Part shown: positions 1-9,238 of the stretch, one piece after another | How positions within the stretch are numbered: position 1 is the first letter of the stretch | Layout: each line of letters starts with the position of its first letter | NCBI GenBank assembly: GCA_009845425.1 | Contig: VXZQ01000014.1 | Location: 143,783 to 207,782 of the forward strand | DNA: 64,000 nt | Source: Holophagales bacterium | Lineage (GTDB): Bacteria; Acidobacteriota; Thermoanaerobaculia; Multivoradales; Multivoraceae | Direction of reading: 5' to 3' | Notes under the pieces: model-generated | What the model was told of the DNA's origin: nothing | The model's input: only the letters and a program-made list of their open reading frames with translations | Databases searched by the model: none | Program-made: the position numbers and the translations under genes

Positions 1-203
1 TCCGCTCCCGGCCGGGTGCTCTCCGCGCCGATGTCGATCAGGTCGGCGCCTTCCTCGGCCATTCGTCGCGCGTGTTCGAGCGCCTTGTCCGGACGGTCGA
101 AGAGACCGCCGTCCGAGAAACTGTCGGGCGTCACGTTCAGGACGCCCATCACAAGGGGACGATCGCTGAATGCGAGCGTGTGCGCGCCGCAGAGCAGTTC
201 CAT
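1..203 (-). CDS. folP: Dihydropteroate synthase, N-terminal part (runs off left edge)
   Basis: Folate biosynthesis enzyme that joins p-aminobenzoate to the pterin diphosphate in the cytoplasm. The first 67 residues are visible. They hold the strand-1 signature MGVLNVTPDSFSDGG (about residues 19-33) and the second signature GADLIDIGAESTRPGA (about residues 52-67), both diagnostic of FolP. The ATG at 203-201 gives the expected short N-terminus. No Shine-Dalgarno lies upstream, but a TANNNT hexamer sits exactly 6 nt before the start. The gene is divergent from the CRTAC1 gene, with 42 bp between starts. The rest of the protein lies outside the window. The family call is firm. Confidence 0.93.
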   Translation of the reverse strand, partial: MELLCGAHTLAFSDRPLVMGVLNVTPDSFSDGGLFDRPDKALEHARRMAEEGADLIDIGAESTRPGA

Positions 204-209
204 CGGGGG

Positions 210-239
210 AGTCTACGGTGCCGGCAGGACTGTTACCGT
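210..239. promoter_or_regulatory. Divergent leaderless-type promoters (folP / CRTAC1 gene)
   Basis: Within the 42-bp gap both genes have a TANNNT hexamer followed by exactly 6 nt and then ATG: TAGACT on the minus strand (215-210) for folP, and TACCGT on the plus strand (234-239) for the CRTAC1 gene. Neither start has a Shine-Dalgarno. Transcription starting about 7 nt after a -10 box would begin at the start codon. This is inferred from spacing only. Confidence 0.45.
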
Positions 240-245
240 CGCCGG

Positions 246-1958
246 ATGGGTTGGCGAGGCGGTGTCCGGCGGTTGGCCGTCGTCCTTGTCGCCGTCCGGT
301 CATTCGCGTTTCAGCCCTGTTTGGCGGCTGCCCCGGAGGACTGCGGATTCAGCTTCTCCGAGGTGGCCGCCGAAACGGGGCTTCGCTTCCAGCACGACGC
401 GGGTGCGGTGGGCGGCCTGCACCTGCCCGAGACGATGGGCGCTGGCGTTGCCTGGATCGATTTCGATGGCGACGGCTGGCTCGATCTCTACTTCGTGCAG
501 TCGGGGCCGTTTCCGCCGGACGGCGGCGCGGCGGCGGCTGACCGGCTGTTCCGGAACCTGGGACCGGACCAGGCGGGGGAGTTCCGCTTCGTCCCGGCCG
601 GTGCCGGCGACCTCGTCAGCGGCTACGGCCAGGGCGTCGTGGCGGCCGATGTCGACGGCGACCGGGACGTCGACCTGCTCGTGTCGCACTACGGTCCGAC
701 CGTGCTCCTGCGCAATGACGGCGCCGGCAGCTTCGCAGCGGCCGAGGCGCTCTCGCCAGCGGGCGAGGACGAGCGCCCCTGGGGATCGTCGATGGCGCTG
801 GCCGACGCGGACGGCGACGGGGATCTCGATCTCTACGTCAGCCGCTACCTGGATTACGCCCCGGGACACGGGCTGGACTGCCGCCGGGATGGGCCGGATT
901 CGCCGCCGGAGGTCTGCGACCCTTCGTTGTTCCCGGGCCAGCTCGATCGCTACTACGAGAACCGTGGTGACGGCTCGTTCGAGGATACGACCGATGCGGC
1001 CGGTCTCGGCGGGGCCGACGGCAAGGGCCTGGGCGTTCTGTTCACGGATCTGGATGGAGACGGGTGGCCCGATGTCTACGTGGCGAACGACCTGACGCTG
1101 AACCTCCTGTTCAGGAACCTGGGCGATGGCGGCTTCGAGGACCTGTCCCTGCTCTCGGGCACCGCGGTCAACCGCAGCGGACGGCCCGAGGCGGGCATGG
1201 GGCTGGCCGTGGCCGACTTCGACGTTGACGGTGACCCCGATCTGACCGTGACCAACTTCGACGTGGAGACGAACACGCTGTATCGCAACGCCGGCCAGGC
1301 GTCCGGGATGCTGTTCGAAGACGTGTCGGCGACGACGGGTTTCGGTCAACCGTCGTTCAACCTGCTCGGCTTCGGGATCGTCGCCGGGGATCTCGACCGT
1401 GACGGCGCGCTCGACGTCTACGTGGCGAACGGCCACATCTTCGCCTCGCCGCGGCGGGACAACACGGAGCACCGGCAGCGGAACCTCCTGTTGCGCGGCC
1501 TTGCCGGCGACGGCCGCGGGCGGTTCGTCGAGGCGCGGTGCGCCTGGGCCGAAGAGGAGCCCCTGGTCAGCCGCGGCGCGGCGGCCGCGGACTTCGACAA
1601 CGACGGCGACATCGACCTGGCGGTCACCGCGAACGACGGTCCGGCGCGACTGTGGCGGAACGACACGCCCGGGTCGACGACGGCGGCGTGGCTGGGCCTC
1701 GAACCGCGCGGCCGCTCTCCGAACACGCAGGCGGTGGGGGCCGTGGCGACCCTGTCCACCGAGAGTGGACCGCCGCCGGCACGACGGTGGATCGTCCGCG
1801 GCGACAGCTACCAGTCTTCGAGCGGACACCGTCTGCGCTGGGCGGTTCCGGCGGACGGCGGCCCATTGCGACTCGACCTCCGCTGGCCCTCCGGCGCCCG
1901 CACGCGGATCGTCGATCCGCCGCCGGGTGTCTACCTCGTCGTCGAGGAACCACCGTGA
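246..1958 (+). CDS. CRTAC1 family secreted protein (FG-GAP repeats, ASPIC/UnbV C-terminus)
   Basis: 570-residue exported beta-propeller-like protein. After a short signal segment (MGWRGGVRRLAVVLVAV...) it carries about seven calcium-binding FG-GAP-type motifs of the form DxDGDGxxDLYV between about residues 70 and 460. The last ~80 residues resemble the ASPIC/UnbV domain. Family members are extracellular or periplasmic, and their biochemical role is mostly unknown. An upstream reading of the frame exists, but the ATG at 246 is chosen because it directly precedes the hydrophobic segment and has a TANNNT box 6 nt upstream. The stop overlaps a possible GTG start of the next gene. Two relatives lie at 28342-30021 and 31958-33706. 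Confidence 0.88.
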   Translation: MGWRGGVRRLAVVLVAVRSFAFQPCLAAAPEDCGFSFSEVAAETGLRFQHDAGAVGGLHLPETMGAGVAWIDFDGDGWLDLYFVQSGPFPPDGGAAAADRLFRNLGPDQAGEFRFVPAGAGDLVSGYGQGVVAADVDGDRDVDLLVSHYGPTVLLRNDGAGSFAAAEALSPAGEDERPWGSSMALADADGDGDLDLYVSRYLDYAPGHGLDCRRDGPDSPPEVCDPSLFPGQLDRYYENRGDGSFEDTTDAAGLGGADGKGLGVLFTDLDGDGWPDVYVANDLTLNLLFRNLGDGGFEDLSLLSGTAVNRSGRPEAGMGLAVADFDVDGDPDLTVTNFDVETNTLYRNAGQASGMLFEDVSATTGFGQPSFNLLGFGIVAGDLDRDGALDVYVANGHIFASPRRDNTEHRQRNLLLRGLAGDGRGRFVEARCAWAEEEPLVSRGAAAADFDNDGDIDLAVTANDGPARLWRNDTPGSTTAAWLGLEPRGRSPNTQAVGAVATLSTESGPPPARRWIVRGDSYQSSSGHRLRWAVPADGGPLRLDLRWPSGARTRIVDPPPGVYLVVEEPP

Positions 1959-1963
1959 GATTC

Positions 1964-1993
1964 GTCGGTGCGCCGGCCTTCTGGCCGGCATGC
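1964..1993 (+). repeat. Dispersed GCCGGCC-N4-GGCCGGC palindrome, copy 1
   Basis: Short hairpin-forming element (7-bp stem, TTCT loop) with the conserved left flank GTCGGTGC. Its first 26 bases are identical to copy 2 at 11079. It lies between the CRTAC1 stop and the M16 peptidase ATG. Related copies are at 11079, 18096 and 41662, with a degenerate one at 43795. Confidence 0.7.
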
Positions 1994-1999
1994 GGCGCG

Positions 2000-3496
2000 A
2001 TGCCGCGGAGCGGCGAGCCCGGGTTCCGCCGGTCGCGAGTAGCGCCTTGGTCTCTGACGCTCCTTCTTCTTGCCGCGCTTTCTTCGCCGGCGGCTACTGG
2101 CCAGGCTCCACCGCCGAAGCTCGAGCCCGCACACTTCCAGCTCGACAACGGGATGACCTTCCTGGTGGTCGAGCGGCCTGGAAGGCGTCTCCTGGCCGCC
2201 GTCTGGGCGGTGCGGGGCGGCTCGGCGGCGGACCCGCCGACCAGGCGCGGTGTGGCGCATGTCGTGGAACACCTCCTGTATGCCGGTAGCCGCACGATCG
2301 GCACGCGCGACTGGGAGGCCGAGGCGCCGCTCCTGAACCGGTGGGAGCGGTTGTATGAGCAGTCTGTCCACCGCGGTGCTTCGGTACCCGGTCTGACAGA
2401 CGTGGAGCAACGGCTGGCCGGGCTTCAGTTGCCGGGCGCCTACGCGGGTCTCTACACGCGGGCCGGCGCGGTGGGGATCGAGGCGTTCACCCGGCACGAC
2501 ATGACCGCCTTCCAGGCCCTGGTACCGACGGAGAAACTCGAACTCTGGTTCTGGCTGGAGTCCGACCGGTTGCTCGAGCCCGTGTTTCGCGGCTTTCGTC
2601 GCGAGCTGGCGGTAGTCGAGCAGGAGCGCCGCCAGCGCATCGACTCGGGCCCGACGGCGGCGTGGTTCGAACGGTTCGACGCCGCGTACTGGGGCGCGGG
2701 ACATCCCTACGCTCATTCGCCGGGGGGCGAGCGTCTCGAGGTCGAGCGGTTGCTTCCCGAGGACGCGCGGACGCACTTTGAGGCTGTCTACCGCCCCGAA
2801 CGGATCGTGGCGGTTCTGATCGGCGACCTGTCCGTGCCGCGGGTGCGGGAACTCGCGGAGCGCTACTTCGGACGGCTCGGAGGCGGCAGTCGCAAGGCGG
2901 GGACCCTGGCCGGGCCGAAGGTTCCGGAGCCGGCGCTCGGCTCCCTGGAGGGTCTCTGCGCCTGCCGGAGCCAGGTCGAGATCCGATACCCCACGCTGCC
3001 GTTCGCGGCGGCCGGCGACGCGGTAGCGCTCGATGTGCTGGCCGGCCTGCTGAACAGCCGCTCGGGGCGGCTCTACCGTGAACTCGTGGTGGGAGGGGAT
3101 CGGGTCGCCTATGCCGCGTCCGCGGAGCATGTGTCCCGGAAGCTCGGAGGCTATTTCGCGGTACGGATCGAGGCCGGTGAGGGAGCGAGTCTCGAGGAGT
3201 TGACCGCGGCCTGGGACCGGCTGCTCAGGAGGGTGCGCGACGATGGCATCGACGACGCGGAACTTGCGCGTGTCCGCCGGCAGCTAGTGACGGATTCGTG
3301 GCGTCAACTCGAACAGGACGCCGGCATGGCCCAGCGTCTGGCCGTGGCCGAAGTTCTTGGGGGCCACGGGCAGTTGGCCCAATGGCTGGACGCCGCGTCC
3401 GCGGCTTCCGGGGACGATCTGGAACGGGTGGTCGATCGCTATCTCGTTTCGGCCGAACGGGCGGTCCTCTCCCTGGCCCGGGCCGGGGGGAGCTGA
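2000..3496 (+). CDS. M16 family zinc metallopeptidase, catalytic subunit (secreted)
   Basis: 498-residue pitrilysin/insulinase-type peptidase. A signal peptide (SLTLLLLAALSSPAATG, about residues 14-30) precedes the M16 fold. The inverted zinc motif HVVEH is at residues 87-91, and the distal ligand region ELAVVEQER follows about 120 residues later, so the active site looks intact. It degrades small proteins or peptides, here probably in the periplasm. The ATG at 2000 lies just after palindrome copy 1. A GTG at 1955 overlapping the previous stop is an alternative that would read through the repeat. The partner gene lacking the zinc motif starts 2 nt downstream, so the two probably form a heterodimer. 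Confidence 0.9.
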   Translation: MPRSGEPGFRRSRVAPWSLTLLLLAALSSPAATGQAPPPKLEPAHFQLDNGMTFLVVERPGRRLLAAVWAVRGGSAADPPTRRGVAHVVEHLLYAGSRTIGTRDWEAEAPLLNRWERLYEQSVHRGASVPGLTDVEQRLAGLQLPGAYAGLYTRAGAVGIEAFTRHDMTAFQALVPTEKLELWFWLESDRLLEPVFRGFRRELAVVEQERRQRIDSGPTAAWFERFDAAYWGAGHPYAHSPGGERLEVERLLPEDARTHFEAVYRPERIVAVLIGDLSVPRVRELAERYFGRLGGGSRKAGTLAGPKVPEPALGSLEGLCACRSQVEIRYPTLPFAAAGDAVALDVLAGLLNSRSGRLYRELVVGGDRVAYAASAEHVSRKLGGYFAVRIEAGEGASLEELTAAWDRLLRRVRDDGIDDAELARVRRQLVTDSWRQLEQDAGMAQRLAVAEVLGGHGQLAQWLDAASAASGDDLERVVDRYLVSAERAVLSLARAGGS

Positions 3497-3497
3497 C

Positions 3498-5033
3498 GTG
3501 CTCCGGCTGCTGACTTTCGCTGTCGTCGTGGCGTGGCCGCTATCCACTGGCCAGGCTTCCGCACAGGCGATTCCGGACCGGCCCGAAGGTCTCCGGTTCG
3601 CGCCGTCGCGCTTCGATCCGCCTCCGGTCGCCGGACTCCGCTTCGAACTCAGGAACGGCCTGCCCGTCTACGTCGTGCCCGACCGCACCCTGCCTCTGGT
3701 CGACGTCGTGCTGGCCCTTCCGGTCGGCGACCGGAACGAGGGGCCGGGAGAGGACGGGCTGGCCTCGATGACGGCGGCGATGGCCCGGCGCGGAGGCGCC
3801 GGCGAACTCGGTCCCGAGGAACTCGACGACGAGGTCGACGCACTGGGCGCCCGGCTCCAGGAGAGCAGTTCCTGGGCCCGCACCGTGCTGGTGCTCGACA
3901 CGGGTTCCGAGGCGCTCGACCGGGGCCTGGAACTTCTGGCGTCGATCCTGTTCGAGCCGCGGTTCGACGAGCAGCGGCTGGCGCAGGCGAAGGACAGCCT
4001 CCGCGTCAGCCTGCTCGCGGAAGGAGACGACCCGCGCACCGTCCTGGATCGGGAGTGGTCGCGCCTGGTTCACGGGCCGGCCTCCCCGCGGAACCGGCGC
4101 TTGACGGAGGCCTCCCTGGCGGCGTTCCAGCGGGAGGCGCTGATCCGCTTTCACCGCCGGCACTGGCGCCCCGAGGGCGCGGTGATCGCCGTGTCGGGCG
4201 ACGTGGAAGGCGAGGCTCTGGTCGCTCGGCTCGACGACCTCTTCGGCGGCTGGGAGGCGTCGGGCGGGACGGTGGACGAGACGATGGAAGTGCCCGCGGA
4301 GTCCGCGTCGCCGGGCGCGGGGAGGAGAGGTACCCGGCCGGAGATCGCTGCCGCCTATCCGGGCTGGTGGCTGGTGGACCGGCAGGGTACGCAGGCCGCG
4401 CTTGCGCTTGGCCACCGCGGCGCCGCCTTCAACTCCTGGGACCACCGCGACCGCTGGGCTTTGATGTTGCTGGCGGAGATCCTGGACGGTCCCGGCGCGG
4501 TGTCTCGCCTGCGCTCGCGCCTGCAGCTCGAGGAGGGCCTCACCTATCGCGTGTTGACCTGGTTCGACCTGGACGTGGTCCCGTCCGGGACAGGTCGAGG
4601 CCGACCGCCGGCCCCCAGCGCGGGCGAGTTCCGGATCTTCCTGGAGACGGCGCCCGAGTCCGTCGCGGTTGCCGCCGCCGCTGTGCTCGAGGAACTCAGA
4701 CGGCTGCGACGGGGCGATGTAGCCGATGCGGAAGTCGCGACCGCCAGACGGTCTCTCGCGGCGCGGCTGCCGCTGCTGTTCGACCGCGCCGAGGTGATCG
4801 CCGGCCGCTACGCGGAGGATGAGCTGCTGGGCCGCCCTCACGAGTACTGGTCCCTCTATCGGCAGCGTCTCGGCACGGTGACCGTCACGGACCTCCGGCG
4901 CGTGGCCCAGCGCTACATCGACATGGACGGGATCGCGCTGCTTGTCGTCGGCGACTCGGCGGCGGTCCAGGCGGGCCGAGGCGCAGGCGAACTGGGTCGT
5001 TTGTTGGGCTCGCCGGCGGGCGTTCCCGACTAG
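3498..5033 (+). CDS. M16 family peptidase-like protein, non-catalytic subunit
   Basis: 511 residues from a GTG start 2 nt after the upstream stop. An N-terminal signal segment (LLTFAVVVAWPLSTGQASA) is followed by an M16 fold (RFELRNGLPVYVVPDRTLPLVDVVLAL). Where active members carry HXXEH this protein reads DGLASMTAAMARRGG, so the zinc site is absent. The glycine/arginine-rich substrate-binding half (LRSRLQLEEGLTY, about residues 335-347) is present. In bacterial two-gene M16 systems the inactive partner completes the closed chamber and binds substrate. The stop is immediately followed by the convergent stop of the DUF3179 gene. Confidence 0.87.
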   Translation: MLRLLTFAVVVAWPLSTGQASAQAIPDRPEGLRFAPSRFDPPPVAGLRFELRNGLPVYVVPDRTLPLVDVVLALPVGDRNEGPGEDGLASMTAAMARRGGAGELGPEELDDEVDALGARLQESSSWARTVLVLDTGSEALDRGLELLASILFEPRFDEQRLAQAKDSLRVSLLAEGDDPRTVLDREWSRLVHGPASPRNRRLTEASLAAFQREALIRFHRRHWRPEGAVIAVSGDVEGEALVARLDDLFGGWEASGGTVDETMEVPAESASPGAGRRGTRPEIAAAYPGWWLVDRQGTQAALALGHRGAAFNSWDHRDRWALMLLAEILDGPGAVSRLRSRLQLEEGLTYRVLTWFDLDVVPSGTGRGRPPAPSAGEFRIFLETAPESVAVAAAAVLEELRRLRRGDVADAEVATARRSLAARLPLLFDRAEVIAGRYAEDELLGRPHEYWSLYRQRLGTVTVTDLRRVAQRYIDMDGIALLVVGDSAAVQAGRGAGELGRLLGSPAGVPD

Positions 5034-6476
5034 CTAGTAGACGCCGGTTTCCGGGTAGAACGCGTACCAGCCGAACCAGAAGGCGACATGGCCGGGGACT
5101 CGCGGCAGCAGGTCGCCGCCCCCGGCGGGCGCCAGCCCTTCCTCGGCCAGCCGCCAGACGGTGCCGTCTTCCGCGCGGAGCTGGCGGACCGGCGCTATCC
5201 CCGGGATCCGGAATCTGCGGTCGCCGCGCTCGTACGCGCGCACGGCGCCGCTCGCGGAGTCGAAGATGATCACGATCGGCAGGCCGCCCAACGTGTCGTG
5301 GATCAGGATCTCTTCGCGCAGCTTGTCGAGCGGGTAGGCCTTCGCTTCGCCGTGAATCTGCAGGGCGTAGATCCGCTCGTTTCGCTCCAGTGCGTCGCTT
5401 CGCCTCCACACCGGAAACTCGACGCCGGCGCGGGCCTCGTCGGCGGCGCCCTCGATGTAGCGGTAGCCGCTTCGCTGGGCCGCGGCCGGATCGGGGCGCA
5501 TGATCGTGGTGTCGGGGTGGCGTTGCCGCCAGGCATCCCACCGGGTGAGGGTCATCGGCAGCATCTCGAGCCGCGCACCCTCGGCGGCGCGTTCGCCGAC
5601 CACCGCTTCGCCGGTCAGGTTGCTCCACAGGCTGCGGGTGGCGTGGTCGAACATCAGCTTGTTCGAGCGGTAGAGCAGGCCCGAGGTGCCGAACAGCATG
5701 CGGCTGCCGCTCGTGTCCTCCGCGAGGTAGAGAATCCCGGAGCCGCAGAGGGTGCAGAACGAGAGAGCGATCGGCCGGCCGCCGACCGTGTCGTTCAGCA
5801 GTTCGTGCCAGCTCAGGACCTTGACCGGGTAGGCGCGGTGCTCGCCGCCCAGAGTGACGCCGAAGACGGTGTCCGTGTCGCGCATGAAGCGGGCGTCGCC
5901 GGCGGGTACTGCCTCCGGATCGTCGATCGTGGGAATCCCGTCGAGGGGAACGCCTCCCCACTGGACTTCGCGCAGTCTGAGACGGACCGTCGTTTCCGGG
6001 CTCAGGATGCGCCGGTAGGCCGGGTCGATGCGCGAGAAGAGCTCTCCCTTCCAGGCGGTGTATCCGGGGGGCGTGTCGAGGTCTTCGCGGCTGCCCACGT
6101 ACTCGAACCAGTCGCGGTAGCGGCTGCCGAGCTGCATGCCGGAGAGATCCTCCAGGGCCTGCTTCAGTTCCGGACGCGCTTCGTTCGGCGAGAAGAAGTA
6201 GGCGTCGACCAGGGGGATGAGGACGGACTCGTCGGCCCTGGCCAACGCCCTTGCCGCCCGCTTGCGCGCCTTCGGCTTGCCGGACATGAGGCGTCGGACA
6301 CGGTCGTAGAAGGCCGGCTCGGCTGCGCGCTCCGCCGTGGGCAGGTCGCCGAGACGGAGGGTCGGATCGTCCTCTTCGGTGAGCTGTTCGCCGAATTGGG
6401 CGGGAAGGTGGGCGGAGGCGGACAGGGCCAGAAGCGCAAGCAGCGCTGGCAGCCGGGCCAGGAGGTTCGTGGGCAT
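5034..6476 (-). CDS. DUF3179 domain-containing exported protein
   Basis: 480 residues from the ATG at 6476. A hydrophobic signal (LLARLPALLALLALSASA) is followed by an N-terminal region with dispersed basic residues, then the DUF3179 domain from about residue 175 to the C-terminus. Recognisable are LSWHELLNDTVGG, the CTLCGSG cysteine pair (about residues 241-247) and SNLTGEAVVG. The family's function is not established. The conserved C-x-x-C and histidines make metal or redox binding plausible, which is inference. A slightly longer start at 6506 exists but would place charged residues before the signal. The gene is divergent from the next one and convergent with the M16 pair. Confidence 0.85.
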   Translation of the reverse strand: MPTNLLARLPALLALLALSASAHLPAQFGEQLTEEDDPTLRLGDLPTAERAAEPAFYDRVRRLMSGKPKARKRAARALARADESVLIPLVDAYFFSPNEARPELKQALEDLSGMQLGSRYRDWFEYVGSREDLDTPPGYTAWKGELFSRIDPAYRRILSPETTVRLRLREVQWGGVPLDGIPTIDDPEAVPAGDARFMRDTDTVFGVTLGGEHRAYPVKVLSWHELLNDTVGGRPIALSFCTLCGSGILYLAEDTSGSRMLFGTSGLLYRSNKLMFDHATRSLWSNLTGEAVVGERAAEGARLEMLPMTLTRWDAWRQRHPDTTIMRPDPAAAQRSGYRYIEGAADEARAGVEFPVWRRSDALERNERIYALQIHGEAKAYPLDKLREEILIHDTLGGLPIVIIFDSASGAVRAYERGDRRFRIPGIAPVRQLRAEDGTVWRLAEEGLAPAGGGDLLPRVPGHVAFWFGWYAFYPETGVY

Positions 6477-6572
6477 GGTCGAGGAGTCCCCGTCAGTATT
6501 ATCCATGGGGTGTCGAACACAGGGGCCGCGGCCGGGGCTTCCGCCGCCAGAATCTCGTTACGGAGTTCGTCA

Positions 6573-7058
6573 GTGGCGTCGCTGGCGGTCATGGCGGCGT
6601 CGGTTCTCGGCCTCCTGCCGGTCGCCTTGTCATCCGCGGCTGACGAGCCGGAGGTCGTGTTCACCGGGTTCGAGGTCACGCCGGCGGCGCCCGGTCCGGA
6701 GACCCTCTGCCGGCTCGTCGCGACGATAGACAACAGGGCTAGCCGGGCCGTCTACAGCTTCGGCTTCGACGTCGAACTGAACGGCCGGGCGCTGCCGGTC
6801 TACGAGCAGCAACTCTTCCTCCAGGTGATCGAGGCGGGCGAGTCGGCCGAGGTGGCGCTCTACAACTTCTGGACCTCCGAGCAGGGGCGGCCCGCGCCCG
6901 CCGACGGCAAGCTCGAAGTCGTCGTGCGATTGCGAGAGGCGCGCTGGGTCGAGGTGACCGATGTCGAAGAGGACGGCGAAACGGTCGAGGTGTGGACCCC
7001 GGTCGGCGACGTGGACGGTTTGCCGCAGACCGCCAGCCGGACACTCGAACTGAAGTGA
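6573..7058 (+). CDS. Small secreted protein, Ig-like/CARDB-like, function unknown
   Basis: 161 residues from the GTG at 6573, which has a GGAG at 6562-6565; the ATG at 6591 lacks one. The signal peptide (VMAASVLGLLPVALSSA) is followed by a beta-rich domain (VFTGFEVTPAAPGPETLCRL, then VEVVVRLREARWVEVTD-like strands) resembling Ig-like domains that display extracellular surfaces. I do not recognise a named family. The last bases overlap the GTG of the sulfatase-fold lipoprotein (GTGA), so the two are co-translated and probably act together outside the cytoplasmic membrane. Confidence 0.6.
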   Translation: MASLAVMAASVLGLLPVALSSAADEPEVVFTGFEVTPAAPGPETLCRLVATIDNRASRAVYSFGFDVELNGRALPVYEQQLFLQVIEAGESAEVALYNFWTSEQGRPAPADGKLEVVVRLREARWVEVTDVEEDGETVEVWTPVGDVDGLPQTASRTLELK

Positions 7059-9238
7059 GCCGGACCGCGGCGATCGCGTTGGCGTGCGGGGGCGCGCTCC
7101 TGGCCTGCGCCCCGCCGCCGGCCCTGGAGGAGGAGCGGGTGACCGAAGCGGCCCGGCCGAACGTCGTGTTGATCTCGATCGACACCCTGCGCTCCGACCG
7201 GCTGCCGGCGTACGGCTACGCCGGGGTCGAGACGCCGGCGATCGACCGCCTGGCCGCCGGCGGTGTGCTGTTCGAGCGCGCCTGGAGCCACGTCAACGTG
7301 ACCCTGCCATCTCACGTCAGCCTGTTCACCGGTCTGTTGCCGTCGGAGCACGGTGTGCGAGACAACGCCGGTTACCGGCTGGACGAAGGGATCCCGACGC
7401 TGGTCGAAACGTTGCGCGGGGAGGGCTACGCCACGGGCGGCTTCGTCTCCTCCTACGTCCTGCGCGCCGGGACCGGGATGGAGCGCGGTTTCGACGTCTA
7501 CGACGACGGCGTGCGGTTCGAGACCGGCCGCGACTTCGGCGAGCTGCAGCGTCCGGGCCCGGAGACGCTGGACGCGGCCACGCGCTGGCTCGGCGACGTG
7601 GAGGATGCTCCGTTCTTCCTGTTCCTGCACCTGTACGAGCCGCATGCTCCCTACAACCCGCCGCCTCCGTTCTCGGACCGCTACGCCGATCCCTACGACG
7701 GGGAGGTCGCGGCCGCGGACGCGGTGGTCGGCGACCTCATTCGCCGGCTCGAGGAGCGGGGGCTCTACGACGACGCTCTGGTCATCCTGCTCTCGGACCA
7801 CGGCGAGGGCCTGATGGACCACGGCGAGATGGACCACCTGATCCTCATCTACCGCGAGGTGCTGCAGGTGCCGCTGATCGTCAAGCTGCCTGGCGCCGAG
7901 CGGGCAGGCGAGCGGGTGTCCGCCAACGCGCAGCTTGGCGACGTGGCGCCGACGGTCCATTCGCTTCTGGGGCTCGGCCAGCTGGAGGGGTTCGTCGGTA
8001 CCGATCTGCTCGCCCTGGGCGCCGAGCCGGCGTCCGGCGCGGCGCCCCGCCAGATCGTCTCCGAGAGCGTCTATCCCCGCATCCACTTCGGCTGGAGCGA
8101 TCTCGGCTCGATCGTCGAAGGGGACCTCCACTTCATCGAGTCGCCGGCCCCTGAGCTGTTTCGCCTGTCCGAGGATCCCGGCGAACGAAACAACGTCATC
8201 CTGGAGGAGCGCGCGGCGGCTCGCCGGATGCGGGCGGCAATCGAAGCGATCGACCGGTCGCTTGCCTCGCCTGTCGAGGACGATCCGGAGATCCGGCGGC
8301 GGCTCGAGTCGCTCGGCTATCTGTCCGGCGGCGCGCGCGCCGGAGACGGTCCGCTGCCGGACCCGAAGAGCCGGATTGGCGCGGTGGAGGAGCTGGCGCG
8401 TGCCGCCCGCCTCGCCGCCGACGGTGAGCTGGAAGCGGCCGAGTCGGCCCTGCAGTCCGTGCTCCGGACCGAGCCGCAACTCGTCCAGGCCTGGCACGAA
8501 CTGGGAGAGATTCTGGAGCGTCGGGGACGTCCCTCGGCCGCGCTGGATGCCTACCGCCAGGCCTTTGAGGCGTCCGGCGGCGATGCCGCGGCGTCCGGAG
8601 TCAAGGTCGCCGAACTCCTGCTCCGGGCGGGCCGGGTGGCGGAGGCGCGGGAGCACGCCCTGGCGGTCACCGACCGGTCGCCGCTTGCGCCCCAGGTCCT
8701 CGCGGAGGCCGCCCTGATCGAGGGAGACCTGGAGTCGGCGGCGGAGCACCTCGAACGAGCCCTGGCGGAGCGGGGACCGCGGATCACGCCCCTCATCGTC
8801 CGGACGAGTCTGCTGAACGCGCAGGGCCGCTTCGAAGAGGCGCTCGCGCAGAGCGACGAGGCGCTTGCCGAGTTCGGCGACCGCCGTGACCGGTCGGTGC
8901 TCGCTCGCCTTCACCTCCATCGGGGGACCGCGCTCGGAGCGCTTGCCCGGGCCGAGGAGGCGGAGCGCTCGTACCGGGAGGCGATCGCGCTCGACCGCGG
9001 GCTGCTCGGCGCGTACTCGTCGCTCGCCTTCCTGTTCGCGGTCGAGGAACGCGCGGCAGAGGCCGGCAGGACGCTCCACGAGATGGTCACCGTCAATCCG
9101 GCGCCCGAGGCCTACGCGGAGGCGGTGCGCACTCTCCGGGCGATGCGGGACGAACGCTCCGCCGAGGCCGTGCTCGCCGAGGCGCTGCGGCGCTGGCCGG
9201 ACAGCGAGGCGTTGCGGCGGGGTAGGCTCTCCCCATGA
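7055..9238 (+). CDS. Sulfatase-fold lipoprotein with C-terminal TPR repeats
   Basis: 727 residues from a GTG overlapping the previous stop. The lipobox ALLAC (about residues 13-17) predicts a lipid-anchored exported protein. The alkaline-phosphatase/sulfatase fold spans about residues 32-380, with metal-ligand motifs VLISIDTLRSD and SDHGEG. At the nucleophile position the usual C/S-x-P-x-R is replaced by TLPSH (Thr83), so formylglycine-type sulfatase activity is doubtful. A threonine nucleophile, as in phospho-transferring relatives, or loss of catalysis are alternatives. Residues about 440-720 are TPR helices. The gene ends ATGA into the VWFA gene. A paralogue of the same length and motif lies at 23869. 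Confidence 0.85.
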   Translation: MSRTAAIALACGGALLACAPPPALEEERVTEAARPNVVLISIDTLRSDRLPAYGYAGVETPAIDRLAAGGVLFERAWSHVNVTLPSHVSLFTGLLPSEHGVRDNAGYRLDEGIPTLVETLRGEGYATGGFVSSYVLRAGTGMERGFDVYDDGVRFETGRDFGELQRPGPETLDAATRWLGDVEDAPFFLFLHLYEPHAPYNPPPPFSDRYADPYDGEVAAADAVVGDLIRRLEERGLYDDALVILLSDHGEGLMDHGEMDHLILIYREVLQVPLIVKLPGAERAGERVSANAQLGDVAPTVHSLLGLGQLEGFVGTDLLALGAEPASGAAPRQIVSESVYPRIHFGWSDLGSIVEGDLHFIESPAPELFRLSEDPGERNNVILEERAAARRMRAAIEAIDRSLASPVEDDPEIRRRLESLGYLSGGARAGDGPLPDPKSRIGAVEELARAARLAADGELEAAESALQSVLRTEPQLVQAWHELGEILERRGRPSAALDAYRQAFEASGGDAAASGVKVAELLLRAGRVAEAREHALAVTDRSPLAPQVLAEAALIEGDLESAAEHLERALAERGPRITPLIVRTSLLNAQGRFEEALAQSDEALAEFGDRRDRSVLARLHLHRGTALGALARAEEAERSYREAIALDRGLLGAYSSLAFLFAVEERAAEAGRTLHEMVTVNPAPEAYAEAVRTLRAMRDERSAEAVLAEALRRWPDSEALRRGRLSP

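Noticed and set aside
3498..5033. Second M16 gene as an active zinc peptidase
   Set aside because: The HXXEH motif is missing (DGLASMTAA at that place), so it is listed as the non-catalytic partner.
5088..6560. Long open frame on the plus strand opposite the DUF3179 gene, continuous with the small secreted protein
   Set aside because: High-GC antisense shadow; its translation is low-complexity, while the opposite strand encodes a clear DUF3179 protein. Only the part after 6573 is kept.
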